A stretch of DNA of 54,756 nt from an uncultured Pelagibacteraceae bacterium (lineage in GTDB: Bacteria > Pseudomonadota > Alphaproteobacteria > Pelagibacterales > Pelagibacteraceae): assembly GCA_902635795.1 (NCBI GenBank), contig CACPPH010000004.1, forward strand, positions 1 to 54,756. The letters are read 5' to 3'. This document shows positions 39,975-49,299 of this stretch, in pieces; positions within the stretch are counted from its first letter, which is position 1, and each line of letters opens with the position of its first letter. The position numbers and the translations under genes are program-made. The notes under the pieces were generated by a model. The model did not search any database and was not told the DNA's origin. It worked only from the letters and a program-made list of their open reading frames with translations.

Positions 39975-42900
39975 ATGGCTCAGAATATTTCAGTCCCAGA
40001 TATAGGTGATTTTAAAGAAGTAGAAGTAATAGAAATTTTAGTCAAACCTGGTGATCAAATAAATAAAAACGATCCTATAGTTACAATCGAAAGTGATAAA
40101 TCCAGTGTAGAAATTCCATCTCCTTCAGCTGGCCAAATAAAAGATTTAAAAGTAAAGATAGGAGATAAAGTATCAGAAGGAAGCTTGTTAGCAACTATTG
40201 AAAATGGCCAAGCAGCTTCTTCACCAAAACAAGAAATAAAAAGAGAAACTGTGAAAGAGAATGTGGTTAAAGAACAACCAAAATCTAATGGTAACTTAAA
40301 TCCTGTAAAACAAGTTAAAAAAGTTTTTGCAGAACCGGCTTCAAAGGATGATATTGATCCAGTTGAAACTAATGAATGGATAGAATCATTAAACTCTGTA
40401 ATTGAGTCTGATGGAGCACCAAGAGCAAGCTATCTATTAAATAAAGTTATTGATCAAGCTTATAAGTCTGGTTTGGTTTTACCTGATACTAGAACAACGC
40501 CATATATAAATACTATTCCGCCCGAGGCAGAAGCTAAATCTCCGGGTGATCAAAATATTGAAAAAAAATTAAGAGCAATTATTAGATGGAATGCCGCTGC
40601 AATGGTAGTAAAAGCTAATAAGAAAAGTTCTGAACTAGGCGGACATATAGGAACTTTTGCGTCAGCGGCAACATTGTATGACGTTGGTATGAATCATTTT
40701 TGGAGAGCAAAAAACAATAAATTTGGTGGAGACTTGGTATATTTTCAAGGTCACTCGGCTCCAGGTATGTACGCAAGGGCATTCTTAGAGGGAAGGCTCT
40801 CAGCAAAACAATTAGATGGATTTAGACAAGAGGTTGGTAAAGATGGTCTATCATCTTATCCTCATCCTTGGTTAATGCCTGACTTTTGGCAGTTTCCAAC
40901 AGTGTCGATGGGTCTTGGTCCTATCATGGCAATTTATCAAGCTCGGTTCTTAAAATATTTAATCAATAGAGGTTTAGTCAAAGATGAGGGTAGAAAAATT
41001 TGGGTATTCTTAGGAGATGGAGAAATGGATGAGCCAGAGTCTATGGGAGCAATCGGTTTAGCCGCAAGGGAAAAATTAGATAATTTAATATTTGTAATTA
41101 ATTGTAACCTTCAAAGACTTGATGGGCCTGTTAGAGGTAATGGAAAAATTATTCAAGAACTTGAAGGAAGTTTTAGAGGGACGGGTTGGAATGTAATCAA
41201 AGTTATTTGGGGATCTTATTGGGATAAACTTTTGATGAAAGATAAGTCTGGCCTTCTTGTGAAAAGAATGAATGAATGTGTTGATGGAGAGTACCAAGCT
41301 TTTAAAGCGAAGGATGGTTTATATGTTCGGGAAAAATTCTTTGGTAAATATCCTGAACTAAAAGAAATGGTGTCTACTATGACAGATAAAGACATTTGGA
41401 GATTAAATAGAGGAGGCCATGATCCTCATAAGGTCTACGCTGCCTACCATTCAGCAATGCAGCATACTGGTTCTCCAACTGTCATTCTTGCTAAAACCAT
41501 AAAAGGTTATGGTATGGGAAAATCTGGTGAGAGTATAAATACAACCCACCAACAAAAAAAGTTAGATGAGGAGGATTTACTATATTATAGAGATAGATTT
41601 GGTGTGCCTCTTACTGATAAACAGGTAAAAGATATTGAATATTACAAACCAGATGAAAACTCTGAAGAAATTAAGTATCTAAAAGCTCAAAGAGTAAAGC
41701 TTGGAGGTTTTATTCCAGAAAGATCTTCTTTTGCAAAACAAATAAAAGCTCCACCTAAAGAAATTTTCGATAATTTTATGAAATCTACAGGAGATAAAGA
41801 AATGTCAACTACTATGGCATTAGTTAGAATGCTTACTGCATTACTTAGAGATAAAAATATATCGCCAAGATTAGTTCCTATCATCCCAGATGAAGCAAGA
41901 ACTTTTGGTATGGAAGGTTTTTTCCAAAAAATAGGAATATATGCTCATGAAGGTCAAAAATATGAGCCTGTAGACTCAGAGCAATTAAGTTCTTACAGGG
42001 AAGATAAAAGTGGTCAAGTATTAGAAGAGGGTATAAACGAGTCAGGAGCAATGTCATCTTGGATTGCAGCTGGTACAGCTTACACAAATCATGATTTAGA
42101 AATGATACCGATTTATATTTTTTACTCTATGTTTGGTTTTCAAAGGGTTGGGGATTTGGCTTGGGCCGCTGGAGATTCTCAAGCAAGAGGTTTCTTGATT
42201 GGAGCTACTGCAGGAAGAACTACTTTAGCTGGAGAAGGACTTCAGCACCAAGATGGTCATAGTCATTTATTAGCATCGAATATTCCAAACTGTATTAGTT
42301 ACGATCCTACATTTGCTTACGAAATGGCTGTTATACTTAGAGATGGAATGAAAAGAATGCACGAAAAAAAAGAAAACATTTTCTATTACATCACAGCAAT
42401 GAATGAAAATTATACTCATCCTGAAAAACCGAAAGGCTCAGATGAGGGAATTCTTAAAGGAATGTATTTGTTTAAAGAAAATAACAACAAGAATAAAACT
42501 AAAGTTCAGCTTTTAGGTTCAGGAACAATTTTAAGAGAAATAATTGCTGCTGCAGAAATTTTGTCAAAAGATTATGGTGTAGACTCTGATGTATGGAGTG
42601 TAACTAGCTTCAATGAATTAAGAAAAGACGGTATGGAAACCGAGAGATGGAACTTACTAAATCCAAATGAAAAAAAGAAAAAATCATATGTTCAAAAGTG
42701 TTTAGAAAAAACAGATGGACCAGTTATTGCTGCATCGGATTACACTAGATCATTTTCAGATCAAATAAGACCTTACACAGAAAAACCATTTTATTCTTTA
42801 GGGACAGATGGTTATGGAAGAAGTGATACCAGAAAAAATTTAAGAAAATTTTTTGAGGTTGATAAAGAACATATAGTTGCCTATACATTAAGTGCTTTAG

Positions 42901-42992
42901 CAAAAGAGCAATTGGTTGAGACTAAGAAAGCTGAAAGTGCGATCAAAAAGTTCAAGATTGATAAAGATAGAGATTTTCCATCTAATTTATAA
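39975..42992 (+). CDS. aceE: Pyruvate dehydrogenase E1, homodimeric AceE type, with N-terminal lipoyl domain
   Basis: Lipoyl domain (VPDIGDFKEVEVIEILVKPGD...ESDKSSVEIPSPSAG) fused to AceE (DPVETNEWIESLNSVIESDG..., GHIGTFASAATLYDVGMNHFW, WVFLGDGEMDEPESMGA). ATG 39975 preferred over 39948. Confidence 0.93.
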   Translation: MAQNISVPDIGDFKEVEVIEILVKPGDQINKNDPIVTIESDKSSVEIPSPSAGQIKDLKVKIGDKVSEGSLLATIENGQAASSPKQEIKRETVKENVVKEQPKSNGNLNPVKQVKKVFAEPASKDDIDPVETNEWIESLNSVIESDGAPRASYLLNKVIDQAYKSGLVLPDTRTTPYINTIPPEAEAKSPGDQNIEKKLRAIIRWNAAAMVVKANKKSSELGGHIGTFASAATLYDVGMNHFWRAKNNKFGGDLVYFQGHSAPGMYARAFLEGRLSAKQLDGFRQEVGKDGLSSYPHPWLMPDFWQFPTVSMGLGPIMAIYQARFLKYLINRGLVKDEGRKIWVFLGDGEMDEPESMGAIGLAAREKLDNLIFVINCNLQRLDGPVRGNGKIIQELEGSFRGTGWNVIKVIWGSYWDKLLMKDKSGLLVKRMNECVDGEYQAFKAKDGLYVREKFFGKYPELKEMVSTMTDKDIWRLNRGGHDPHKVYAAYHSAMQHTGSPTVILAKTIKGYGMGKSGESINTTHQQKKLDEEDLLYYRDRFGVPLTDKQVKDIEYYKPDENSEEIKYLKAQRVKLGGFIPERSSFAKQIKAPPKEIFDNFMKSTGDKEMSTTMALVRMLTALLRDKNISPRLVPIIPDEARTFGMEGFFQKIGIYAHEGQKYEPVDSEQLSSYREDKSGQVLEEGINESGAMSSWIAAGTAYTNHDLEMIPIYIFYSMFGFQRVGDLAWAAGDSQARGFLIGATAGRTTLAGEGLQHQDGHSHLLASNIPNCISYDPTFAYEMAVILRDGMKRMHEKKENIFYYITAMNENYTHPEKPKGSDEGILKGMYLFKENNNKNKTKVQLLGSGTILREIIAAAEILSKDYGVDSDVWSVTSFNELRKDGMETERWNLLNPNEKKKKSYVQKCLEKTDGPVIAASDYTRSFSDQIRPYTEKPFYSLGTDGYGRSDTRKNLRKFFEVDKEHIVAYTLSALAKEQLVETKKAESAIKKFKIDKDRDFPSNL

Positions 42993-42994
42993 AT

Positions 42995-44254
42995 ATGGCT
43001 AGTACAAAAATTTTAGTTCCAGATATGGGTGACTTCAAGGATGTAGAGATTATTGAAGTTCTAGTCAAAGAGGGTCAACAAATAAAAAAAAATGACTCTC
43101 TTATTACATTGGAAAGTGACAAATCAAGCGTTGAGGTACCCTCCACTCACGAGGGAGTTGTTGAAAAAATAAATGTTAAAGTAGGCGATAAAGTTAATAA
43201 GGGAGACTTAATTCTTAGTCTGAATGCAGAAAGTGCTATTGAGGAAAAAAAAGAAGCAGTCAGTGAGAAAAAAAAGGTAGAAAAGACAGAAATAAAAGAG
43301 GTCAAACCTCAGAAACCAAAAGAAATAATTCCTTTAGCGCCTACATCACAATCAGGTAGTAAGTCAGCTAGTCCAAAAGTTAGAAAATTTGCAAGAGAGT
43401 TAGGTGCCAATGTAGTTGAAATACCTGGTTCTCAAAGAGGTGGTAGAGTTTCCGTGGAAGATGTAAAAAATTTTGTAAGATCTCAGGTTACAGTCAGCGG
43501 TGGAAAAATAGAAAAGAAAGTTCATAAAGAAGAGTATCCGCATGAGGAGTTTGGTGAAATCGAACTAAAAGATATACCAAGAGTTAAAAGATTATCTGGT
43601 CCTCACTTAGTAAGATCTTGGACTGAAATTCCCCATGTAACACAGCATGATGAAGTTGATATAACAGAAATGGAGCAATTTAGATCATCGTTATATGATT
43701 ACTATACTGGTGAGAAAATAAAAGTGACACCTCTAGCTTTTATAGCAAAAGCACTTGTCAGTGCTTTGAAGAAATTTCCAAATTTTAATGCTTCAATTGA
43801 TAGTGCTAACGACAAAATCATTTATAAAAAATATTTTCACGTTGGTTTTGCAGTGGATACTCCTCATGGTTTAATGGTGCCTAAAATAAGAGATGTTGAT
43901 CAAATGAGTATAAAAGAAATCGGAAGCGCGTTAAGGAAAACAAGTAGACTGTGTAGAGATTTAAAAATTGATAAAAAGGAATTTTTTGGAGGGTCGATGA
44001 CGATATCAAGCTTGGGTGGCATTGGAGGAACTTTCTTTACCCCAATTATAAATCCTCCTGAAGTCGCAATACTTGGAGTCGGAAAAAGTTTCGACAGGTT
44101 AGTAAAAGTAAATGACAAGTTTGTTTCAAGAAAAATTTTACCTATTTCACTCTCATACGATCATAGAATAATTGATGGCGCGGAGGGTGCTAGGTTCTGC
44201 GTTTATCTAGGGAAATGTCTTGGCAAGGACTTTGCTTTTAAACTTGCCGTTTAA
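42995..44254 (+). CDS. aceF: Dihydrolipoamide acetyltransferase (E2)
   Basis: One lipoyl domain (ESDKSSVEVPS), peripheral subunit-binding domain (SPKVRKFARELGANV), catalytic SYDHRIIDGAEGARF. Confidence 0.94.
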   Translation: MASTKILVPDMGDFKDVEIIEVLVKEGQQIKKNDSLITLESDKSSVEVPSTHEGVVEKINVKVGDKVNKGDLILSLNAESAIEEKKEAVSEKKKVEKTEIKEVKPQKPKEIIPLAPTSQSGSKSASPKVRKFARELGANVVEIPGSQRGGRVSVEDVKNFVRSQVTVSGGKIEKKVHKEEYPHEEFGEIELKDIPRVKRLSGPHLVRSWTEIPHVTQHDEVDITEMEQFRSSLYDYYTGEKIKVTPLAFIAKALVSALKKFPNFNASIDSANDKIIYKKYFHVGFAVDTPHGLMVPKIRDVDQMSIKEIGSALRKTSRLCRDLKIDKKEFFGGSMTISSLGGIGGTFFTPIINPPEVAILGVGKSFDRLVKVNDKFVSRKILPISLSYDHRIIDGAEGARFCVYLGKCLGKDFAFKLAV

Positions 44255-44277
44255 TCAATTATAAAATAGTACAAGGC

Positions 44278-45177
44278 ATGAATAAAAAAGTTTTCTCTCT
44301 TATTTGTGCTATCAGCTGTTCTTTAATTTGGGGTTCAGCTTTTGTCGCTCAAGATATGGGAATGGATTATAACGGACCATTTACTTTTACTTTCGGCAGA
44401 CTTTTTCTTGGATTTCTAACACTAGTCCCATTTTTATTTATGTTCGAATATAAAAAGGTTAATTCAATAATTTTTAAAAAAGTTAACATTTTAAATCTAT
44501 TGCTAATTGGATTTCTTCTTTCAATGGGTAATGTTTTACAGCAGTATGCCCTACTTTATACAGATGTAGCTAATACAGCAGTATTTACAATTTTTTATGT
44601 AGTTTTAGTTCCATTTGTTGCTTACTATTTTTTTTCTAAAAATATTCATAAATCTGTTTGGCTATCTATTATTATATGTTTATTTGGAGGTATTCTTTTA
44701 ACTGAGTTCGATAATATTCAAGTGAGAATAGGAGATAGTATTGCAGTTTTTAATGCATTATTTTGGGCGTTCCATATTGTTTTTATTTCAAGATTTTTAA
44801 GAATATTTAATTACCCAATTACTATTGCATGCCTTCAATGCTTAATTGCATCTATATTTGCATTGATGCCAGCTTTTGTTTTTGAAAGTGTTAAATTTTC
44901 AAATATGGTTTTAGATGGAAAAGAGATGTTATACGCTGGAATTCTTTCAAGCGGAGTGGCCTTTCTTCTTCAAATTTATGGACAACAAAACCTTTCTCCA
45001 GCGCCTGTGGCTATTATATTTTCACTGGAAGGTGTATTTGCTTCAATTTTCGGATGGATAATTTTAAGTCAGTTTTTAAATGAAATTAAAATTATAGGAA
45101 TAATTCTTATTTTATTTGCAGTTATTTTTTCACAATTAGCTCCGTTATATGATAAAAAAAAGTATGGACGAGTCTAA
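44278..45177 (+). CDS. EamA/DMT-family transporter
   Basis: ISCSLIWGSAFVAQDMG...; two EamA repeats, 10 TM-like. Confidence 0.87.
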   Translation: MNKKVFSLICAISCSLIWGSAFVAQDMGMDYNGPFTFTFGRLFLGFLTLVPFLFMFEYKKVNSIIFKKVNILNLLLIGFLLSMGNVLQQYALLYTDVANTAVFTIFYVVLVPFVAYYFFSKNIHKSVWLSIIICLFGGILLTEFDNIQVRIGDSIAVFNALFWAFHIVFISRFLRIFNYPITIACLQCLIASIFALMPAFVFESVKFSNMVLDGKEMLYAGILSSGVAFLLQIYGQQNLSPAPVAIIFSLEGVFASIFGWIILSQFLNEIKIIGIILILFAVIFSQLAPLYDKKKYGRV

Positions 45178-45538
45178 TCAAGGGTTTATGAAACATCTTG
45201 GCGGGTTAGAGCTAAAAAAACTTAGCGATACTCAATATGAGTTTGTCGTAGAGGTTAAAGAAATACATTTAAACACCGGTAAAATTGCACATGGTGGATT
45301 CCTCTCCACTATCGCCGATACTGGGATGGGAACTGCTGCTCACAAAGTTGCTGGTGACAAGAGATGTGTAACTATTAATTTAGATATGAAATTTATCTCA
45401 GTAGGCCAACTTGATGATAAACTTATTGGAAAAGTAAAAATATTAAAAAAAACTAAAACGTTAGTCTTTATAAGCTGTGAAATTTCTAAAAATAAAGAGA
45501 TAGTAGCTTCTGCGTCTGGAACCTGGAAAATTCTTTAG
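45164..45538 (+). CDS. PaaI-family hotdog thioesterase
   Basis: HLNTGKIAHGGFLSTIADTGMGTAA...VTINLDMKFI. ATG 45164 is the likely start inside the eamA end. Confidence 0.83.
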   Translation: MDESNQGFMKHLGGLELKKLSDTQYEFVVEVKEIHLNTGKIAHGGFLSTIADTGMGTAAHKVAGDKRCVTINLDMKFISVGQLDDKLIGKVKILKKTKTLVFISCEISKNKEIVASASGTWKIL

Positions 45539-45684
45539 TCCTTTTTTCTTATTTTTTTAATTCCGCAATCTTTACATTTTATCGTTTCAGTTGAACCGCC
45601 AGATCCAAAACTGTAGTTAATATCAATTTTTTCATATCTATGTATGCCAACTTTACAAAACAACAAATACAACCACCTAATCAT
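45535..45684 (-). CDS. Hypothetical 49-aa CxxC protein (possible half zinc ribbon)
   Basis: Read from sequence: MIRWLYLLFCKVGIHRYEKIDINYSFGSGGSTETIKCKDCGIKKIRKKD*; below the track threshold. Confidence 0.6.
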   Translation of the reverse strand: MIRWLYLLFCKVGIHRYEKIDINYSFGSGGSTETIKCKDCGIKKIRKKD

Positions 45685-45717
45685 AATTTTAACAAAATAA
45701 TTATTAAATATTATAAC

Positions 45718-45724
45718 AGGAGGT
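45718..45724 (+). promoter_or_regulatory. Shine-Dalgarno AGGAGGT
   Basis: Exact AGGAGGT, 6 nt before ATG 45731. Confidence 0.6.
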
Positions 45725-45730
45725 AATTAA

Positions 45731-45787
45731 ATGTCAGGTTGGGAAATTTTAATAGTTGTAGCTATACTTTACGCAATAGTTAATTAA
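45731..45787 (+). CDS. Hypothetical 18-aa hydrophobic microprotein
   Basis: ATG-TAA ORF MSGWEILIVVAILYAIVN* with perfect SD at optimal spacing. Confidence 0.55.
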   Translation: MSGWEILIVVAILYAIVN

Positions 45788-45829
45788 GCTTATTTTAAAA
45801 GCAAGAAGATTAGAAATTTTAATTTGGAG

Positions 45830-48154
45830 TTATTTTCCAGATCTAAAATTCGTATATCCAATAATTAGTAAAAATAATAAAGCGAATGGATAAACTATCG
45901 CTTTGTTAGGCCTGTCTGGATTTTCAATTTTAAAATTACTAATTATATCACCCGTTTGTAATCCAGATTTTTTTGCTTCCCCTTTCCAGTTTAATTTATC
46001 AACGGTTAATTGATCATTCTGGTCGAATAATGTTACGCCAAATTCTTCAAGGTTATAATTGTTTTCAAATTTCCCTTTATCGATAACAAATAGTTTATAT
46101 CTTTCACCATACTCAGTAATTCGTGTGACTTTTATATGAACTTCTTTTGATGGGTCAAAAGATAAATTTTGAATATTTTCTGCCGAAAGTTTTTGCTCAT
46201 TAAATTTAGGATAGAATTTGCCTAAAACATAATCTGGAGCTAAAAAAGATAAAGATATTATTAAAAAAGCTATGATCTCATACCACCTTAATTTATTTAT
46301 AAACCATTGTTGAGTAGCAGCAGTAAAAACTAAAATTCCAATCAATGAAGTTACTATAACTAATAAAGCTTGCCAGATGCTATCTACTCCAATTAATAAT
46401 AGTTCGTGATTAAACAAAAAGACTATTGGTAAAATTCCGGTTCTTAAACTATACCAAATAGCTTGCAGTCCTGTTCTCAAAGGGTCACCACCAGAAATTG
46501 CAGCTGCTGCATAAGAGGCTAAACCAACTGGAGGTGTTACATCTGCCATTAAGCCAAAATAAAATACGAATAAGTGAACAGCAATTAATGGAAAAATAAA
46601 GCCTGAAGCATTTCCAACATCAACTAAAACTGTAGCCATTAAAGAAGCTACTACTACATAGTTTGCAGTTGTGGGAAGACCCATACCAAGTAGCAAACAA
46701 AGTATAATGGTTAATAATATTAAAATTATTACATTATCTCTTGCAATTGTCTCAATCACTATGATTAAATTTGTACTTAGACCAGTAGAACCCACTGCAC
46801 CAACAATTATTCCTGCTGTAGCAATTGCGATCCCTACCCCTACCATGTTAATTGCACCTTTTTGAAGACCAACTATTGTTTGATTGTACCAATCTATTAA
46901 ACCAGTTTTAAAATCTGGATTTTTAATTATACGACTTACTAAGTTTACTATTACTAAAGATAACGTTGCATAGAAGATAGAAAAACCTGCTGTGTATCTC
47001 ATATAAACAAGTAAAAAAATTAAAACAAAAATAGGTATTAAAAAATGCAGTCCAGATAAAAAAGTTTTCTTGAGATGCGGAACATCAGCGTCATCCATCC
47101 CTTTTAATCCCAATTTAAGGGCTTCTAAATGAGAGATGTAAAATAAAGCAATGTATGAAATGATAGCTGGTAAAAAAGCATGTTTTACAACTTCAAAATA
47201 AGTTACACCAATAAAACTTGCCATAACAAATGCAGCTGCTCCCATAACCGGAGGCATTATTTGTCCATTAACAGATGAAGAAACTTCAATAGCACCTGCT
47301 TTCTCTTGAGAGAAACCTGTTTTTTTCATTATTGGAATTGTAAAAGTTCCAGTTGTTACAGTATTTGCAATTGAGGAACCTGAAATCATACCTGTCATAC
47401 CAGATCCTAATATTGCAGCTTTAGCAGGACCTCCTCTCATTTTGCCAACCATCGCAAAAGCTAAATCTAAAAAATACTTTCCCCCTCCAGCGGTTTCTAA
47501 TAAAGCTCCAAAGAGTACAAACAAAAATATAAAATCTACTGAAACCCCAATTGGTATTCCAAATATTGCTTCTTGATCAAACCATTGAAATCCTACTAGT
47601 CTTTTTACAGAAAGTCCGCCGTGAGAGATAATATCAGGAGCATACTTTCCGAAATAAGAAAACAAGAGAAAACAGACTGCAATTATAACTAAAGGTAAGC
47701 CTATAGCTCGTCTAGTTGCTTCTAATAAAATCAATATACCTATGGCCCCAATTATAAGTTCAACTGGAACTTTAAAACCAAATATCTCTTTTACTAAAAG
47801 GATACCGCCTCTATTTACTAAATCGTCATAGAAAAAATAAATATATAAACAACTTAACGCCCCGGTAATACTGATAATAATATCAATTATTGAAATTTTT
47901 TTTCCTCTAACTGCTGGAAAAATTAAAAAAGCTAAAGTTAAAGCAAAACCTAGATGAATGGCTCTAGCAGGCAATCCTTTAAACATTCCAAAATTAAACC
48001 AAAAAGGAAAAGGAGAGGCGTACCAAAGTTGAAAAAAAGTCCAGAGAATAGCTATACTAAAAACTATTTTTAAATGGACTCCTGATAAATTTCGAGTTGG
48101 AGAAATATCTTCTTGTATTTTATCTTTTATCTTACTTTGAATGTTTTGATTCAT
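45830..48154 (-). CDS. TRAP transporter fused 4TM/12TM permease (TAXI-type, DUF3394-like C-terminus)
   Basis: 774 aa; GSGMTGMISGSSIANTVTTGTFTIPIMKK, LGMGLPTTANYVVVA, ADVTPPVGLASYAAAAISG; C-terminal PDZ-like extension. Confidence 0.92.
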   Translation of the reverse strand: MNQNIQSKIKDKIQEDISPTRNLSGVHLKIVFSIAILWTFFQLWYASPFPFWFNFGMFKGLPARAIHLGFALTLAFLIFPAVRGKKISIIDIIISITGALSCLYIYFFYDDLVNRGGILLVKEIFGFKVPVELIIGAIGILILLEATRRAIGLPLVIIAVCFLLFSYFGKYAPDIISHGGLSVKRLVGFQWFDQEAIFGIPIGVSVDFIFLFVLFGALLETAGGGKYFLDLAFAMVGKMRGGPAKAAILGSGMTGMISGSSIANTVTTGTFTIPIMKKTGFSQEKAGAIEVSSSVNGQIMPPVMGAAAFVMASFIGVTYFEVVKHAFLPAIISYIALFYISHLEALKLGLKGMDDADVPHLKKTFLSGLHFLIPIFVLIFLLVYMRYTAGFSIFYATLSLVIVNLVSRIIKNPDFKTGLIDWYNQTIVGLQKGAINMVGVGIAIATAGIIVGAVGSTGLSTNLIIVIETIARDNVIILILLTIILCLLLGMGLPTTANYVVVASLMATVLVDVGNASGFIFPLIAVHLFVFYFGLMADVTPPVGLASYAAAAISGGDPLRTGLQAIWYSLRTGILPIVFLFNHELLLIGVDSIWQALLVIVTSLIGILVFTAATQQWFINKLRWYEIIAFLIISLSFLAPDYVLGKFYPKFNEQKLSAENIQNLSFDPSKEVHIKVTRITEYGERYKLFVIDKGKFENNYNLEEFGVTLFDQNDQLTVDKLNWKGEAKKSGLQTGDIISNFKIENPDRPNKAIVYPFALLFLLIIGYTNFRSGK

Positions 48155-48180
48155 TTTAGCTAAGATACCTTATTCTAAAA

Positions 48181-48210
48181 AAAAAGGCCCAAGAAATATT
48201 GGGCCTTTTT
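48181..48210 (-). terminator. Perfect intercistronic hairpin terminator
   Basis: AAAAAGGCCCAA-GAAATA-TTGGGCCTTTTT: 12-bp perfect stem, 6-nt loop, T-runs on both strands. Confidence 0.85.
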
Positions 48211-48231
48211 TAATTAAACTATAAAGTTGAA

Positions 48232-49236
48232 TTACATTAATCCAGCTTCTTTGTAGTACTTAATTGCACCTGGGTGTAACGGAGCTGATAAACCATCAGC
48301 TATCATGTTTTTCTTTTCCAGTGGTCCAAAAGCAGGGTGTTGAGCTCTGAAATCATCAAAGTTTTCCATCACCGCTTTTGTTACTAAGTATACAAGCTCT
48401 TCAGAAACATTAGCGCTTGTAACAACTGTAGCTTTTACACCAAACGTTGTAGCGTCTTTTTTCTGATTAGAATATGTTCCTTTTGGAATTACAGCTTTTG
48501 CATAGTAGTCAGCTCCATCAATTAAGCCTTGTACTGGCGCACCAGTTAAATTGATTGGGCTAGCTTTCGCTTTACAAGTAGCTGCTTGCTCCATAGCACC
48601 ATTTGGAAATCCTACTGAGTATCCAAATGCATCTATTTTACCATCGCAAAGAGCTTTTACTTGTTCAGAAGAAGTAAGTTCAGTAGTTGCTTTGAACATA
48701 CTCATATCTGCACCCATAGCCTTCATTAATTCTTCCATTGTTCCTCTTTGACCAGAACCCGGGTTACCGATGTTTACTGTTTTTCCTTTTAGGCCTTTGA
48801 AATTTTTAATTCCAGATTTTTTACTTGCCCAAATTTGGAAAGGTTCGTTGTGAACAGAAAATACAGCTCTTAAGTCACTGAACTGTTTTCCTTCCCATTT
48901 GCTTGAACCATTGTAAGCATGATACTGCCAGTCTGACTGAGCAACACCAAATTGAAACTCACCATCTTTGATTTGTCCAATATTGTAGTTTGATCCACCT
49001 GTTGAAGGTGCAGTACATCTGTAAGCTTTAGCTGTACCTTTTTTTCTACCATGGTCAGCACTTATTGCTGATTTATGTAACATTTTACAAATAGCGTTAC
49101 CTGTTTGGAAATAAACTCCAGTAGGACCGCCTGTTCCTATTGTAAAGAACTCTGCTGATTTAGCGATTGATGTAATGGGGCTTGAAAAAGCAAACATTAC
49201 TAGTACCGCTGAAATCAATGACATCATTTTTTTCAT
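48232..49236 (-). CDS. TAXI-family TRAP transporter solute-binding protein
   Basis: Signal peptide then FFTIGTGGPTGVYFQTGNAICKML; 334 aa; SD AGAGGAG upstream of start. Confidence 0.92.
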   Translation of the reverse strand: MKKMMSLISAVLVMFAFSSPITSIAKSAEFFTIGTGGPTGVYFQTGNAICKMLHKSAISADHGRKKGTAKAYRCTAPSTGGSNYNIGQIKDGEFQFGVAQSDWQYHAYNGSSKWEGKQFSDLRAVFSVHNEPFQIWASKKSGIKNFKGLKGKTVNIGNPGSGQRGTMEELMKAMGADMSMFKATTELTSSEQVKALCDGKIDAFGYSVGFPNGAMEQAATCKAKASPINLTGAPVQGLIDGADYYAKAVIPKGTYSNQKKDATTFGVKATVVTSANVSEELVYLVTKAVMENFDDFRAQHPAFGPLEKKNMIADGLSAPLHPGAIKYYKEAGLM

Positions 49237-49299
49237 GTGTACTCCTCTTGTTATAATGATTAATTTAACTACGTTATTAGTAAGAGGTCAAAGAGATTC

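Noticed and set aside
49237-49299. Possible riboswitch upstream of the TAXI binding protein
   Set aside because: The roughly 60-nt interval shows an SD but no recognisable aptamer core or extended pairing.
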